Positions 1 to 6,745 of a DNA stretch of 26,338 nucleotides are shown piece after piece. The notes under the pieces are model-generated. The model was not told the DNA's origin. It worked only from the letters and a program-made list of their open reading frames with translations, and did not search any database. How positions within the stretch are numbered: the stretch's first letter is position 1; the number at the start of each line of letters is the position of its first letter. The position numbers were made by a program, and so were the translations under genes. Source of the stretch: Oscillospiraceae bacterium (GTDB taxonomy: Bacteria; Bacillota; Clostridia; Oscillospirales; Oscillospiraceae); NCBI GenBank assembly GCA_020025675.1, contig JAHHRS010000027.1, positions 1 to 26,338 of the forward strand, in the 5' to 3' direction.

Positions 1-781
1 GCTCAGGACTTGGAAAATCTGAGGTGCCCAGTAACTTCGCCGCAACGGCGGAAAATTCATCGGGACTGCCGCTTGTAAGAAAGCGGAGACTGCCTCTGCC
101 GCCGGTCAGTGAATTTTTTTCAAGGTAGGATGCCAGCTCCGCAGCAGCACTATCCGCAGCGCTTACAAGAGTAACGCTGTCCCCAAGGTATCGGCGTATG
201 GCCTCGGAGATTATGCCGAAGTGAGTGCATCCCAGCAAAAGGGCCTGAATTCCGCCGTCTTTCATAGGCTTTAGGGATTTGCTTACTGCATCGGTCAGTT
301 CCGGATCGTCGGGCGAAATGCGGCCGCTTTCTATAAGGGGCACAAAAGCGGGGCAGGCCGCTGCAATAATCTCCCTGTCAGGGCATAATTTACTAAGCCT
401 GCACTGGTAGGCACCGCTTTTAATGCTGGCATCGGTAGCGATAATTCCCAAAGCTCTGCGGCCGGGAATCTCCCCCATGACTTTCACAACACTGTTTATT
501 ACTCCCATAGCCGGGACATGATAGCTTTCGATAATATCCCCGGTGTTGCTTGAAACTGTACCGCAGGCGGCAAGTATAGCCTTTACGCCATAGGAAGAGA
601 GCAGATCCATATCCTGTTTTGCTATGCGCCGCAGCTGAGACGGAGTTTTTGCTCCGTAGGGAACACGGGCGCTGTCGGCAAAGTATATAATATCTTCATT
701 CGGCAGAAGCTCTCTTAAAGCCCTCACGGCAGTGAGACCTCCCAAGCCGGAGTCAAATATTCCCACAGGTCTTTTGTCCAT
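1..781 (-). CDS. murI: Glutamate racemase, C-terminus cut by window edge
   Basis: Interconverts L- and D-glutamate in the cytoplasm to supply D-glutamate for peptidoglycan. The reading frame starts at an ATG (complement of 779-781) behind an AGGAG at 788-792 and stays open to base 2, giving 260 residues; racemases of this family are usually about 260-270 residues, so only a few residues are missing. Visible family marks are the N-terminal GIFDSGLGGLT (residues 7-17), the first catalytic cysteine in AACGTVSS (Cys73) and the second in LLGCTH (Cys184). The first motif reads ACGT where many racemases have ACNT. It is monocistronic as far as can be seen and divergent from the gene at 958. Both catalytic cysteines are present, so an active enzyme is expected. 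Confidence 0.93.
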   Translation of the reverse strand, partial: MDKRPVGIFDSGLGGLTAVRALRELLPNEDIIYFADSARVPYGAKTPSQLRRIAKQDMDLLSSYGVKAILAACGTVSSNTGDIIESYHVPAMGVINSVVKVMGEIPGRRALGIIATDASIKSGAYQCRLSKLCPDREIIAAACPAFVPLIESGRISPDDPELTDAVSKSLKPMKDGGIQALLLGCTHFGIISEAIRRYLGDSVTLVSAADSAAAELASYLEKNSLTGGRGSLRFLTSGSPDEFSAVAAKLLGTSDFPSPE

Positions 782-823
782 TAAGATCTCCTAAAAATAA
801 AAATATTTATACGCTGACATCTT

Positions 824-852
824 AATATAACTCATTTCCCCTGTTAACACAA
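824..852 (-). promoter_or_regulatory. Predicted sigma-A promoter of murI
   Basis: Read on the minus strand, TTGTGT (complement of 847-852) and TATATT (complement of 824-829) are separated by 17 bp, about 45-70 bases upstream of the murI start. Spacing is ideal and both boxes are near consensus. This is sequence pattern only. Confidence 0.5.
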
Positions 853-901
853 GGAAAATTTCATATATGAGAGCAAAATTTGTATTCTTTGAATAGTGGA
901 A

Positions 902-944
902 TTGAGCTTGGCAATCTGCTATAATAGATTGACAATAAGCTCAA
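902..944 (+). promoter_or_regulatory. Extended -10 promoter inside a dyad, upstream of the 958 gene
   Basis: TGCTATAAT at 917-925 is an extended -10 element; no good -35 sits at the right distance. It lies in the centre of an inverted repeat: TTGAGCTT (902-909) and CAATC (912-916) on the left are complementary to GATTG (927-931) and AAGCTCAA (937-944) on the right. Transcription would begin near 932, so the dyad spans the start site and is more likely a repressor operator than an RNA hairpin. Confidence 0.55.
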
Positions 945-957
945 AGGAGGCGGTGTT

Positions 958-1365
958 ATGAATATCGAACTTACAGACAGGGAATTCAGGCGGCTTCTTG
1001 ATATGGTTTATATAGGCAACTGGATATTAAATTCCACAAGGGGCGCCGACCGCTTTGAGGACTACGACAATATACAGGAAAAGCTCTTTTCCCTCAGCCC
1101 GTCCAGAGGTATGCAGTCTCTTGTGCGCTATTCAATGGGGCACGTTTTACCATCTCAGGCATATGAAGAGGGCGGAATACACGAGGCGATTGCAGACTAT
1201 GAGGATGCGGTCTTTTTTAATATCCTTGCCGAGGAACTTGCAAGGCGTGATTTAGGGCTTGAGGACTCAGACCCAGAGGATTTTACGGAACTTGCCGACC
1301 GTATGGAAGACTACCTGGATGAATTTGATAAAAACGGTCTTAACTCCATAAATATTGATATGTAA
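958..1365 (+). CDS. Conserved-looking hypothetical protein upstream of greA
   Basis: I do not recognise this 135-residue protein. It is acidic and appears fully helical, with no signal peptide and no membrane segment, so it should be cytoplasmic. The ATG at 958 follows a strong AAAGGAGG (943-950). The C-terminal part (about residues 98-125) is rich in Asp and Glu. It is 15 bases upstream of the GreA-type gene and shares its promoter (extended -10 at 917-925), so the two are probably co-transcribed and end at the terminator at 1891-1937. The operon partnership suggests, but does not show, a link with transcription or RNA polymerase. Codon use matches the neighbours, so it looks like a real gene. 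Confidence 0.8.
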   Translation: MNIELTDREFRRLLDMVYIGNWILNSTRGADRFEDYDNIQEKLFSLSPSRGMQSLVRYSMGHVLPSQAYEEGGIHEAIADYEDAVFFNILAEELARRDLGLEDSDPEDFTELADRMEDYLDEFDKNGLNSINIDM

Positions 1366-1380
1366 TGAGAGGCAGAAATT

Positions 1381-1884
1381 ATGCACGACGAACTGACAAG
1401 AGAAGACATTAAAAAAATGCGTGAAGAGCTTGACTACCGAAGAATTAATCTTATGCCGGAACTGATGGCGGAAGTAAAGAGGACAAGAGAATTCGGCGAT
1501 CTCAGCGAAAATGACGAATATAAGACTGCAAAGCGTGACCTTAACCACAACAAGAGCAGAATACGCTATCTGGAGGGAATGATAAAAACCGCCCATGTAA
1601 TTTCCGACAAATCAGGAGAGGACGAAGTGGGCCTTTTCGACAAGGTGGAAATTTATATGCCGGAGGATGATGAGACGGAGGTTATACAGGTGGTTACCAC
1701 CGTTCGCTGTGACCCCAGAATGGGCCTTATAAGCAAGGAGTCTCCTTTCGGAAAGCAGGTTCTGGGCAAAAAGGTGGGCGATAAATTTACCGTTCAGGTC
1801 AACGAAAGTTACAGCTACGAGGCTGAAATCCGTTCCATAGAAAAGACAAAGGATGACGGAAGCGCACCCTTAATGGCGTTTTAA
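1381..1884 (+). CDS. greA: Transcription elongation factor, GreA/GreB family
   Basis: Gre factors enter the secondary channel of RNA polymerase and stimulate cleavage of backtracked transcripts. The 167-residue protein shows the expected two parts: an N-terminal coiled coil with the diagnostic tip motif FGDLSENDEYKTAK (about residues 38-51, carrying the acidic Asp and Glu that hold the catalytic metal), and a C-terminal FKBP-like domain with SPFGKQVLGKKVGD (about 121-134). Length is close to the usual 157-165. The start ATG has only a modest GAGAGG at 1367-1372, which fits translational coupling to the gene ending 15 bases earlier. It could be one of several Gre paralogues; the symbol denotes the family best match. 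Confidence 0.88.
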   Translation: MHDELTREDIKKMREELDYRRINLMPELMAEVKRTREFGDLSENDEYKTAKRDLNHNKSRIRYLEGMIKTAHVISDKSGEDEVGLFDKVEIYMPEDDETEVIQVVTTVRCDPRMGLISKESPFGKQVLGKKVGDKFTVQVNESYSYEAEIRSIEKTKDDGSAPLMAF

Positions 1885-1890
1885 TTTTAA

Positions 1891-1937
1891 AGCCTGTACT
1901 TTATGGGAAACATCCCGTAAAGTATAGGCTTTTTTAT
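1891..1937 (+). terminator. Rho-independent terminator after greA
   Basis: Arms 1891-1907 and 1914-1930 form a 17-bp stem (two G-U pairs) with a 6-base loop, followed directly by a T-rich run. It ends the 958-1884 operon and insulates it from the S6 promoter. Confidence 0.9.
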
Positions 1938-1958
1938 TTTAAAAATGTTATAAAACCC

Positions 1959-1986
1959 TTGACAATACAGAAAAAAACGGTATAAT
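1959..1986 (+). promoter_or_regulatory. Sigma-A promoter of the rpsF-ssb-rpsR operon
   Basis: TTGACA (1959-1964) and TATAAT (1981-1986) match both consensus boxes exactly, spacer 16 bp. Transcription should start near 1993, giving a leader of about 70 nt before the S6 start. Confidence 0.85.
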
Positions 1987-1993
1987 AATAAAG

Positions 1994-2044
1994 CTTATCC
2001 AATGGATAGGCATCCTTGCTCCCGGATATGCCGGGGGCCATAAG
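1994..2044 (+). promoter_or_regulatory. Candidate S6:S18 autoregulatory leader
   Basis: The leader can close with CTTAT (1994-1998) against ATAAG (2040-2044) and contains an inner hairpin CCCGG/CCGGG (2021-2025 and 2031-2035). Leaders of rpsF operons in many bacteria carry a hairpin with a CCG element bound by the S6:S18 complex for feedback control; CCG occurs in the inner hairpin here. The position is right, but I cannot confirm the consensus fold by eye. Confidence 0.45.
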
Positions 2045-2063
2045 ACCAAAAGGAGGTGCAAGT

Positions 2064-2360
2064 ATGGCAAAAGCAACCGAAAAGTACGAGGTAATGTACA
2101 TCATCAACCCCAATTTCACTGAGGAGCAGACCGCTGCTGTGGTTGAGAAGTTCAAGAACCTTGTTGAGGAGAACGCCACTCTTGATGAGATGGAGGAAAT
2201 GGGCAAGCGCAAGCTGGCTTATGAAATCAACTACATCAGCGAGGGCTACTATGTTCTCATGAAGTTCACCAGCGCTCCCGAGTTCCCCGCAGAGCTGGAC
2301 CGTATCCTCGGTATCACCGACGGAATTCTCCGCCGCCTGATTACCCTGCGTGCTGAATAA
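2064..2360 (+). CDS. rpsF: 30S ribosomal protein S6
   Basis: S6 binds 16S rRNA in the platform of the small subunit together with S18. The product is 98 residues, typical for S6, beginning MAKATEKYEVMYIINPN and containing the family segment ENATLDEMEEMGKRKLAYEI. I chose the ATG at 2064 because AGGAGGTG lies at 2051-2058; an in-frame TTG at 2016 would add 16 residues but falls within the structured leader and has no ribosome binding site. It is first in the conserved rpsF-ssb-rpsR order, 12 bases upstream of ssb. Confidence 0.96.
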   Translation: MAKATEKYEVMYIINPNFTEEQTAAVVEKFKNLVEENATLDEMEEMGKRKLAYEINYISEGYYVLMKFTSAPEFPAELDRILGITDGILRRLITLRAE

Positions 2361-2372
2361 GGAGGCATTATA

Positions 2373-2879
2373 GTGTTAAATCACATTGTTATTATGGGCC
2401 GTCTGACCCGTGACCCGGAGCTCAGATATACCCAGTCCCAGACCCCTGTCGCTTCTTTCACTCTGGCTGTTGACCGTGATTACAGCGGCCGTGACGGAGG
2501 AGAGAGACAGACCGATTTTATCGACTGCGTGGCATGGCGTCAGTCCGCCGAGTTTGTGAGCAAGTATTTCCATAAGGGCAGTATGGCTGTCGTTTCCGGC
2601 CGCCTTCAGCTCCGTGACTGGACAGACCGCGAAGGCGGTAAGCGTCGCAGCGCAGAAGTAGTTACTGACAACATCTATTTCGGTGAGAGCCGCAGGGACA
2701 GTGAAAATCACGGTTACGGCCGTGACAGTTATAACGACAATCGTGACAGCTATAACGGCAATTCCGGCAGCTACAACAGAAATAACAACAGCGGCTATAA
2801 TGACAGCCGCAATGCGGTAAGTCCCGCACCCAACAGCTTCAGTGAGCTGGATGACGGTGACGGCGAACTGCCGTTCTAA
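2373..2879 (+). CDS. ssb: Single-stranded DNA-binding protein
   Basis: Coats single-stranded DNA during replication and repair and recruits partners through its acidic tail. Residues 1-105 form the OB fold (MLNHIVIMGRLTRDPELRYT at the N-terminus, then the VASFTLAV and DFIDCVAW strands). Residues 106-150 are a low-complexity linker rich in Asn, Asp, Ser, Tyr, Gly and Arg, with repeated RDSYN-type units. The last residues, DDGDGELPF, are the standard partner-binding tip. Length 168 is typical of Firmicutes. Translation begins at a GTG behind GGAGG, in the conserved position between S6 and S18 genes. The organism may have other ssb paralogues elsewhere. Confidence 0.96.
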   Translation: MLNHIVIMGRLTRDPELRYTQSQTPVASFTLAVDRDYSGRDGGERQTDFIDCVAWRQSAEFVSKYFHKGSMAVVSGRLQLRDWTDREGGKRRSAEVVTDNIYFGESRRDSENHGYGRDSYNDNRDSYNGNSGSYNRNNNSGYNDSRNAVSPAPNSFSELDDGDGELPF

Positions 2880-2903
2880 ATATTTTGATAGGAGGATACA
2901 GCT

Positions 2904-3143
2904 TTGGCTTTCGATAAAAACAATCCCAAGAACCGTAAGCGCAGAAAAGTATGTCAGTTCTGCGTTGATAAGGCAACCAGCATTGATTACAAGGATACCG
3001 CTAAGCTCCGCCGCTACATGTCCGAGCGCAGCAAAATCCTGCCCCGCCGCACTACCGGCGTATGCGCTATGCATCAGCGTATGCTTACTGAGGCTATCAA
3101 GAGATCTCGTCAGATCGCTCTTCTGCCTTATGTGACCGACTAA
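2904..3143 (+). CDS. rpsR: 30S ribosomal protein S18
   Basis: S18 pairs with S6 on the small-subunit platform. The 79-residue product is basic and shows CQFC (residues 17-20) and the conserved DYKDTAKLRRYMSERSKILP stretch followed by RRTTGVCAMHQR. Translation starts at a TTG, unusual but decided here by GGAGG at 2891-2895 with correct spacing and by the lack of an upstream ATG in frame; the first residues AFDKNNPK are where family members begin. It is the last gene of the operon, before the terminator at 3181-3217. Confidence 0.95.
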   Translation: MAFDKNNPKNRKRRKVCQFCVDKATSIDYKDTAKLRRYMSERSKILPRRTTGVCAMHQRMLTEAIKRSRQIALLPYVTD

Positions 3144-3180
3144 TTGACAATTAAACCGTTTTAATAAGCGGGTATATGAA

Positions 3181-3217
3181 AACAGGCAGTATCAGTTTTT
3201 GATACTGCCTGTTTTTT
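3181..3217 (+). terminator. Terminator after rpsR, probably bidirectional
   Basis: A perfect 14-bp stem (3181-3194 with 3200-3213, 5-base loop) is followed by a T run. A-rich bases precede it, so it may also end transcription of the convergent minus-strand gene that stops at 3231. Confidence 0.92.
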
Positions 3218-3230
3218 ATTTGCTGTAATG

Positions 3231-4010
3231 TTAAAGCTTCAAAAAGTCCGAAACTGCCAGCCTTCCGCCGGCTAATATACCGGTTTTGCTGCCGTCAAAG
3301 GGAAGCTCTGTTCCGTCAATGTTAAGGCATATACCGCCTGCCTCATTTACTATGAGCATACCGGCGGCATAGTCCCAAAGGGAAACGGCCAGTTCAAAAT
3401 ATAATCCTGCTCTTCCGGCAGCCACGGAACAAAGGTCAAGTTCTGCTGATCCCTGACGACGAATGTCAAGACCTGCAGAAAAAGCTTTTTTCATAACTTC
3501 AAAGCTCCGGTCTGTAAGAGCGCTGTCATAGGGCGAGGTTCCGCAGCACACAAGGCTTTCGGAAAGGCTGTCGTCCTGAACATGAATGGCTTTGCTGTTT
3601 AAAAATGCGCCTTCGCCTTTTACGGCGGTGAACATTTCATCCACATATGGGTTATAAACGGCAGCGGCGGTGAGCACTCCGCTATGGCTGTAAGCAACGG
3701 ATATGCAGCTGTGATTAAATCCGTGAACGAAATTCATAGTTCCGTCTATGGGGTCAATTATAAACAGATGTTCACAGTTTAAATCGTCCCGCTGCATGTT
3801 TTCCTCACAGAAAAATCTTGCCTCCGGCAAAGCGTCAGAAAGCCTTTTCATCAAAAGCTCCTGCACCTTTTTGTCGTACTCTGTTACAACGTCCCGCCGA
3901 CTGCTTTTCCTTTCCGCCGAAACACCACCGGCGCTTAGCATAAGCTTAGCGGCTTCTTTTTCCCCGTCTGTCATTGTTTGCAGAAGCTCTTTTACATTTT
4001 TTTCAGCCAT
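3231..4010 (-). CDS. Inositol monophosphatase family protein
   Basis: Members of this Mg-dependent phosphatase superfamily hydrolyse inositol phosphate or related sugar and nucleotide phosphates (IMPase, SuhB, CysQ types). The 259-residue product has the superfamily motifs: EE at about 69-70, DPIDGTMNF at 86-94 (metal-binding Asp86 and Asp89) and WDYAAG at 212-217 (Asp213). The start is set by a GGAGG on the minus strand (within 4015-4022). A DUF896 gene lies 131 bases upstream on the same strand and may be co-transcribed. Motifs fit IMPase/SuhB better than CysQ, but the substrate cannot be read from sequence, so I leave the symbol blank. Confidence 0.88.
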   Translation of the reverse strand: MAEKNVKELLQTMTDGEKEAAKLMLSAGGVSAERKSSRRDVVTEYDKKVQELLMKRLSDALPEARFFCEENMQRDDLNCEHLFIIDPIDGTMNFVHGFNHSCISVAYSHSGVLTAAAVYNPYVDEMFTAVKGEGAFLNSKAIHVQDDSLSESLVCCGTSPYDSALTDRSFEVMKKAFSAGLDIRRQGSAELDLCSVAAGRAGLYFELAVSLWDYAAGMLIVNEAGGICLNIDGTELPFDGSKTGILAGGRLAVSDFLKL

Positions 4011-4141
4011 ATTCCGCCTCCGAATTTTTCCGTATTACAGCATGGTACGTTATAAAAATAAAGCAGCCTATTGGCGTAAAAGCAGAGAAGCTGCCATATA
4101 ATTAATAAATAAGCACGTTTATAGATGCACCACCGGTTTAA

Positions 4142-4351
4142 TCAGTTCCCGTCTTTTCTCTGCAGCTTATGCCTTTTACCGTCCGGTGTCTGAATTACCA
4201 CATTATCAAGCACAGATTTTGCGCCTTCACGGAATTCACTTATATACTGCTTTCTGAGCGTATCTCTCTCCTGAAGCTCTGACTCGGTAAGCTGACGCTC
4301 CTTGGCTATATTGGCAAGCTGGTTTATTCTGTCAATCTTTTCTTTTTCCAT
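4142..4351 (-). CDS. DUF896 family (YnzC-like) small protein
   Basis: A 69-residue helical cytoplasmic protein. The N-terminal two-thirds (MEKEKIDRINQLANIAKERQ, then LTESELQERDTLRKQYI) is the characteristic helical hairpin of DUF896/UPF0291. The C-terminal tail (VVIQTPDGKRHKLQRKDGN) is basic and probably flexible. Function is not established; in Bacillus subtilis ynzC belongs to an SOS-controlled operon, which is family knowledge and not shown here. The minus-strand ATG follows AAGGAG and a good promoter (4383-4411). Confidence 0.88.
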   Translation of the reverse strand: MEKEKIDRINQLANIAKERQLTESELQERDTLRKQYISEFREGAKSVLDNVVIQTPDGKRHKLQRKDGN

Positions 4352-4382
4352 GATAACTCCTTATTAGTAAGAGGTATTTTTT

Positions 4383-4411
4383 ATTCTACCACGGCCTTCT
4401 GCCTGTTTCAA
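4383..4411 (-). promoter_or_regulatory. Sigma-A promoter of the DUF896 gene
   Basis: On the minus strand TTGAAA (complement of 4406-4411) and TAGAAT (complement of 4383-4388) are 17 bp apart, ending about 30 bases before the DUF896 start. A small dyad, CTGTT-TC-AACAG (4403-4414), overlaps the -35 box and could be an operator. Confidence 0.7.
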
Positions 4412-4618
4412 CAGCCGATGATTAAATTTACCCATATTTTGTGCAGTAAATGAAGCTTTTATATTTTCAGGTAAGACAGACTATATGTGAAAAACTGGTA
4501 ACTTTCCCTGTAATATCAAGGCCTTTAGTTAAATTCAGCCTTGCGTATTTTAACTTTTTGTGTTAAACTTCTATTTTGTGTTCAAATAAAAGTCAGAAAT
4601 TTAAGGTGATAAAATTTT

Positions 4619-6439
4619 ATGGATAAACTTAGAAATGTAGCAATAATTGCACACGTTGACCATGGCAAGACCACCCTTGTGGATGAAATGCTTAAGCAGG
4701 GCGGTGTATACCGGGAAAATCAGGAAGTGGTTGACAGAGTCATGGATTCAGGAGACCTTGAACGTGAGCGCGGCATAACTATTATGGCCAAAAATACCGC
4801 CGTTTGGTATGGCGATACTAAAATAAATATAGTTGACACTCCGGGACACGCCGACTTCGGCGGAGAGGTTGAGCGTGTGCTCAAAATGGTAAACGGTGTT
4901 ATCCTTCTCGTTGATGCCGCTGAGGGCGCTATGCCCCAGACCCGCTTCGTGCTCAGCAGAGCACTGGAAATGGGCCACAGAGTAATTGTTGTTGTAAATA
5001 AGATAGATAAGCCCGACCAGAGAATTCATGAGGTAGTAGATGAGGTACTGGAACTTCTTATGGATCTGGATGCTACCGACGAACAGCTGGATTCACCCAT
5101 GCTCTTCTGCTCCGGCAGAAACGGTACTGCCAGTTACTCCCCGGATGTGGTTGGGACTGACCTCAAGCCTCTTTTCGAGACTATTCTGGAGTATATCCCC
5201 GCACCTGAGCAGGACGAGGAAAAGCCATTCCAGATGCTGGTAAGCAGTCTTGACTATAATGAATATGTGGGCAGAATTGCCGTTGGACGTATAGAGAGAG
5301 GCGTTATAAAGCAGAATCAGGAAATTGAAGTCTGCAACTACCATGACCCCGACAGCCCCACCAGAAAGGGCAAGGCCGTTTCCCTCTATCAGTTTGAAGG
5401 CTTGGGTAAAGTGCCGGTGACAGAGGCCGGTGCCGGAAACATTATTGCCATGAGCGGCTTGGGCGATATAAGCATTGGAGACACTGTTTGCCTCAGAGGA
5501 TTTGCAGAGCCTATTCCCTTTGTTAAAATCGGCGCCCCTACTGTGGAAATGAGCTTTTCCGTTAACGACAGCCCCTACGCAGGCCGTGAGGGTAAGTTTG
5601 TAACTTCAAGACAGATAAAGGACAGACTCATTAAGGAAACCATGAAAGACGTTTCCCTCAGAGTTACCGAAATACCGGACTCCACAGAAGGCTTTAACGT
5701 GGCAGGCAGAGGAGAAATGAGTCTTTCTATATTAATAGAAACAATGCGCCGTGAAGGCTACGAGTTTCAGGTTTCTCCTCCCCGTGTTCTCTACCGTGAG
5801 ATAGACGGCAAAAAGTGCGAGCCCATTGAGCGGGTGGTTGTGGACGTTCCTCAGGACTACATGGGCTCCGTTATGGAGAAACTGGGCTCCAGAAAGGGTG
5901 AATTCCTTGAAATGACTCCGGTAGGAAACCGCATGAAGATGGAGTTTCTTGTGCCTTCCAGAGGCCTTTTCGGTTACAGAAACGAGTTTCTGACCGATAC
6001 CAAGGGCGAGGGTATTCTGGCATCCGTGTTTGAAAACTACCAGCCTTATAAGGGAGAAATTGCAAGGCGCAGCACCGGTTCTCTCATTGCATTTGAAACC
6101 GGCGAGGCCTGCGCTTACGGTATCTGGAATGCTCAGGACAGAGGCGCTATGTTTATAACCCCCGGTACAAAGGTTTATGCAGGTATGATAGTCGGCGTAT
6201 GTCCCAAGAGCGAGGACGTAAATGTTAATGTCTGCCGCACAAAGCACCTGACAAATACCAGAGCTTCAGGCTCCGATGAAGCGCTGAGACTTGTGCCTGC
6301 AAGACAGATGAGTCTGGAACAGTGCCTTGAATTTTTGGCTGATGATGAACTTTTGGAAGTCACTCCCAAGAATTTGAGACTTAGAAAGAGCATCCTTGAC
6401 CACGGACAGAGAATGAAGAACCAAATGCGCAACAAGTAA
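4619..6439 (+). CDS. typA: Ribosome-associated GTPase TypA/BipA
   Basis: A translational GTPase related to EF-G and LepA that acts on the ribosome during assembly and stress adaptation. The 606-residue length is standard. Visible GTPase motifs are AHVDHGKT (11-18, P-loop), RGIT (51-54, switch I), DTPGH (73-77, switch II), NKID (127-130) and CSGRNG (G5 region). The EF-G-like domains follow, with the TypA-specific C-terminal domain containing the segment GLFGYRNEFLTDTKGEG. The ATG follows AAGGTGATAA. A weak promoter candidate is TTGCGT (4541-4546) with TAAACT (4564-4569), 17 bp apart. No terminator is visible downstream; instead a perfect 14-bp palindrome overlaps the stop codon (6438-6451). 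Confidence 0.97.
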   Translation: MDKLRNVAIIAHVDHGKTTLVDEMLKQGGVYRENQEVVDRVMDSGDLERERGITIMAKNTAVWYGDTKINIVDTPGHADFGGEVERVLKMVNGVILLVDAAEGAMPQTRFVLSRALEMGHRVIVVVNKIDKPDQRIHEVVDEVLELLMDLDATDEQLDSPMLFCSGRNGTASYSPDVVGTDLKPLFETILEYIPAPEQDEEKPFQMLVSSLDYNEYVGRIAVGRIERGVIKQNQEIEVCNYHDPDSPTRKGKAVSLYQFEGLGKVPVTEAGAGNIIAMSGLGDISIGDTVCLRGFAEPIPFVKIGAPTVEMSFSVNDSPYAGREGKFVTSRQIKDRLIKETMKDVSLRVTEIPDSTEGFNVAGRGEMSLSILIETMRREGYEFQVSPPRVLYREIDGKKCEPIERVVVDVPQDYMGSVMEKLGSRKGEFLEMTPVGNRMKMEFLVPSRGLFGYRNEFLTDTKGEGILASVFENYQPYKGEIARRSTGSLIAFETGEACAYGIWNAQDRGAMFITPGTKVYAGMIVGVCPKSEDVNVNVCRTKHLTNTRASGSDEALRLVPARQMSLEQCLEFLADDELLEVTPKNLRLRKSILDHGQRMKNQMRNK

Positions 6440-6524
6440 TTGTGCACAATTCATAAATTTAAAACGATAAAGAGTTTGTGACTTATAGAATTATACAAAA
6501 AAACTAAACTGTAACACAATGAAA

Positions 6525-6553
6525 TTGAAAACTTGTGCTAAATATCTTAAAAT
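6525..6553 (+). promoter_or_regulatory. Sigma-A promoter of peptide-transporter operon 1
   Basis: TTGAAA (6525-6530) and TAAAAT (6548-6553) are 17 bp apart. Predicted start is near 6560, immediately before a perfect 9-bp stem, so the leader is about 185 nt long. Confidence 0.75.
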
Positions 6554-6562
6554 ATAAGCTAA

Positions 6563-6738
6563 CGTACTTATAGGCATGGGATGGATAAGTACGAAAGCGC
6601 GACCTCCTGTTCGCGCAGCCAAGGCGGGCTCGGCTTGTATTTTGCTAAGTGATCCTCACAAGGTGTTTTACGCGAAAGTCGGTGAACCCACCTTTAATGT
6701 GTATGTAGCGGCCAAAAACCGCACTAAATAAAAGGAGG
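6563..6738 (+). promoter_or_regulatory. Structured leader RNA with anti-Shine-Dalgarno loop (unassigned class)
   Basis: The 306-base gap between typA and the lipoprotein gene holds a promoter and this leader. Pairings found by eye: CGTACTTAT (6563-6571) with ATAAGTACG (6585-6593); GCGCGA (6597-6602) with TCGCGC (6611-6616), whose 8-base loop contains CCTCCT (6603-6608); GTGA with TCAC (6649-6652, 6656-6659); AAGGTG (6660-6665) with CACCTT (6689-6694); GCGG with CCGC (6708-6711, 6719-6722) extended by GT/AC. CCTCCT is the exact complement of AGGAGG (6733-6738), the ribosome binding site. No terminator is present, so any control would act on translation. I could not match it to a known riboswitch. 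Confidence 0.5.
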
Positions 6739-6745
6739 AAAAACA

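Noticed and set aside
6563..6738. Known riboswitch, SRP RNA, tmRNA or RNase P RNA in the operon 1 leader
   Set aside because: None of the conserved cores I remember for these RNAs is present; left as unassigned.
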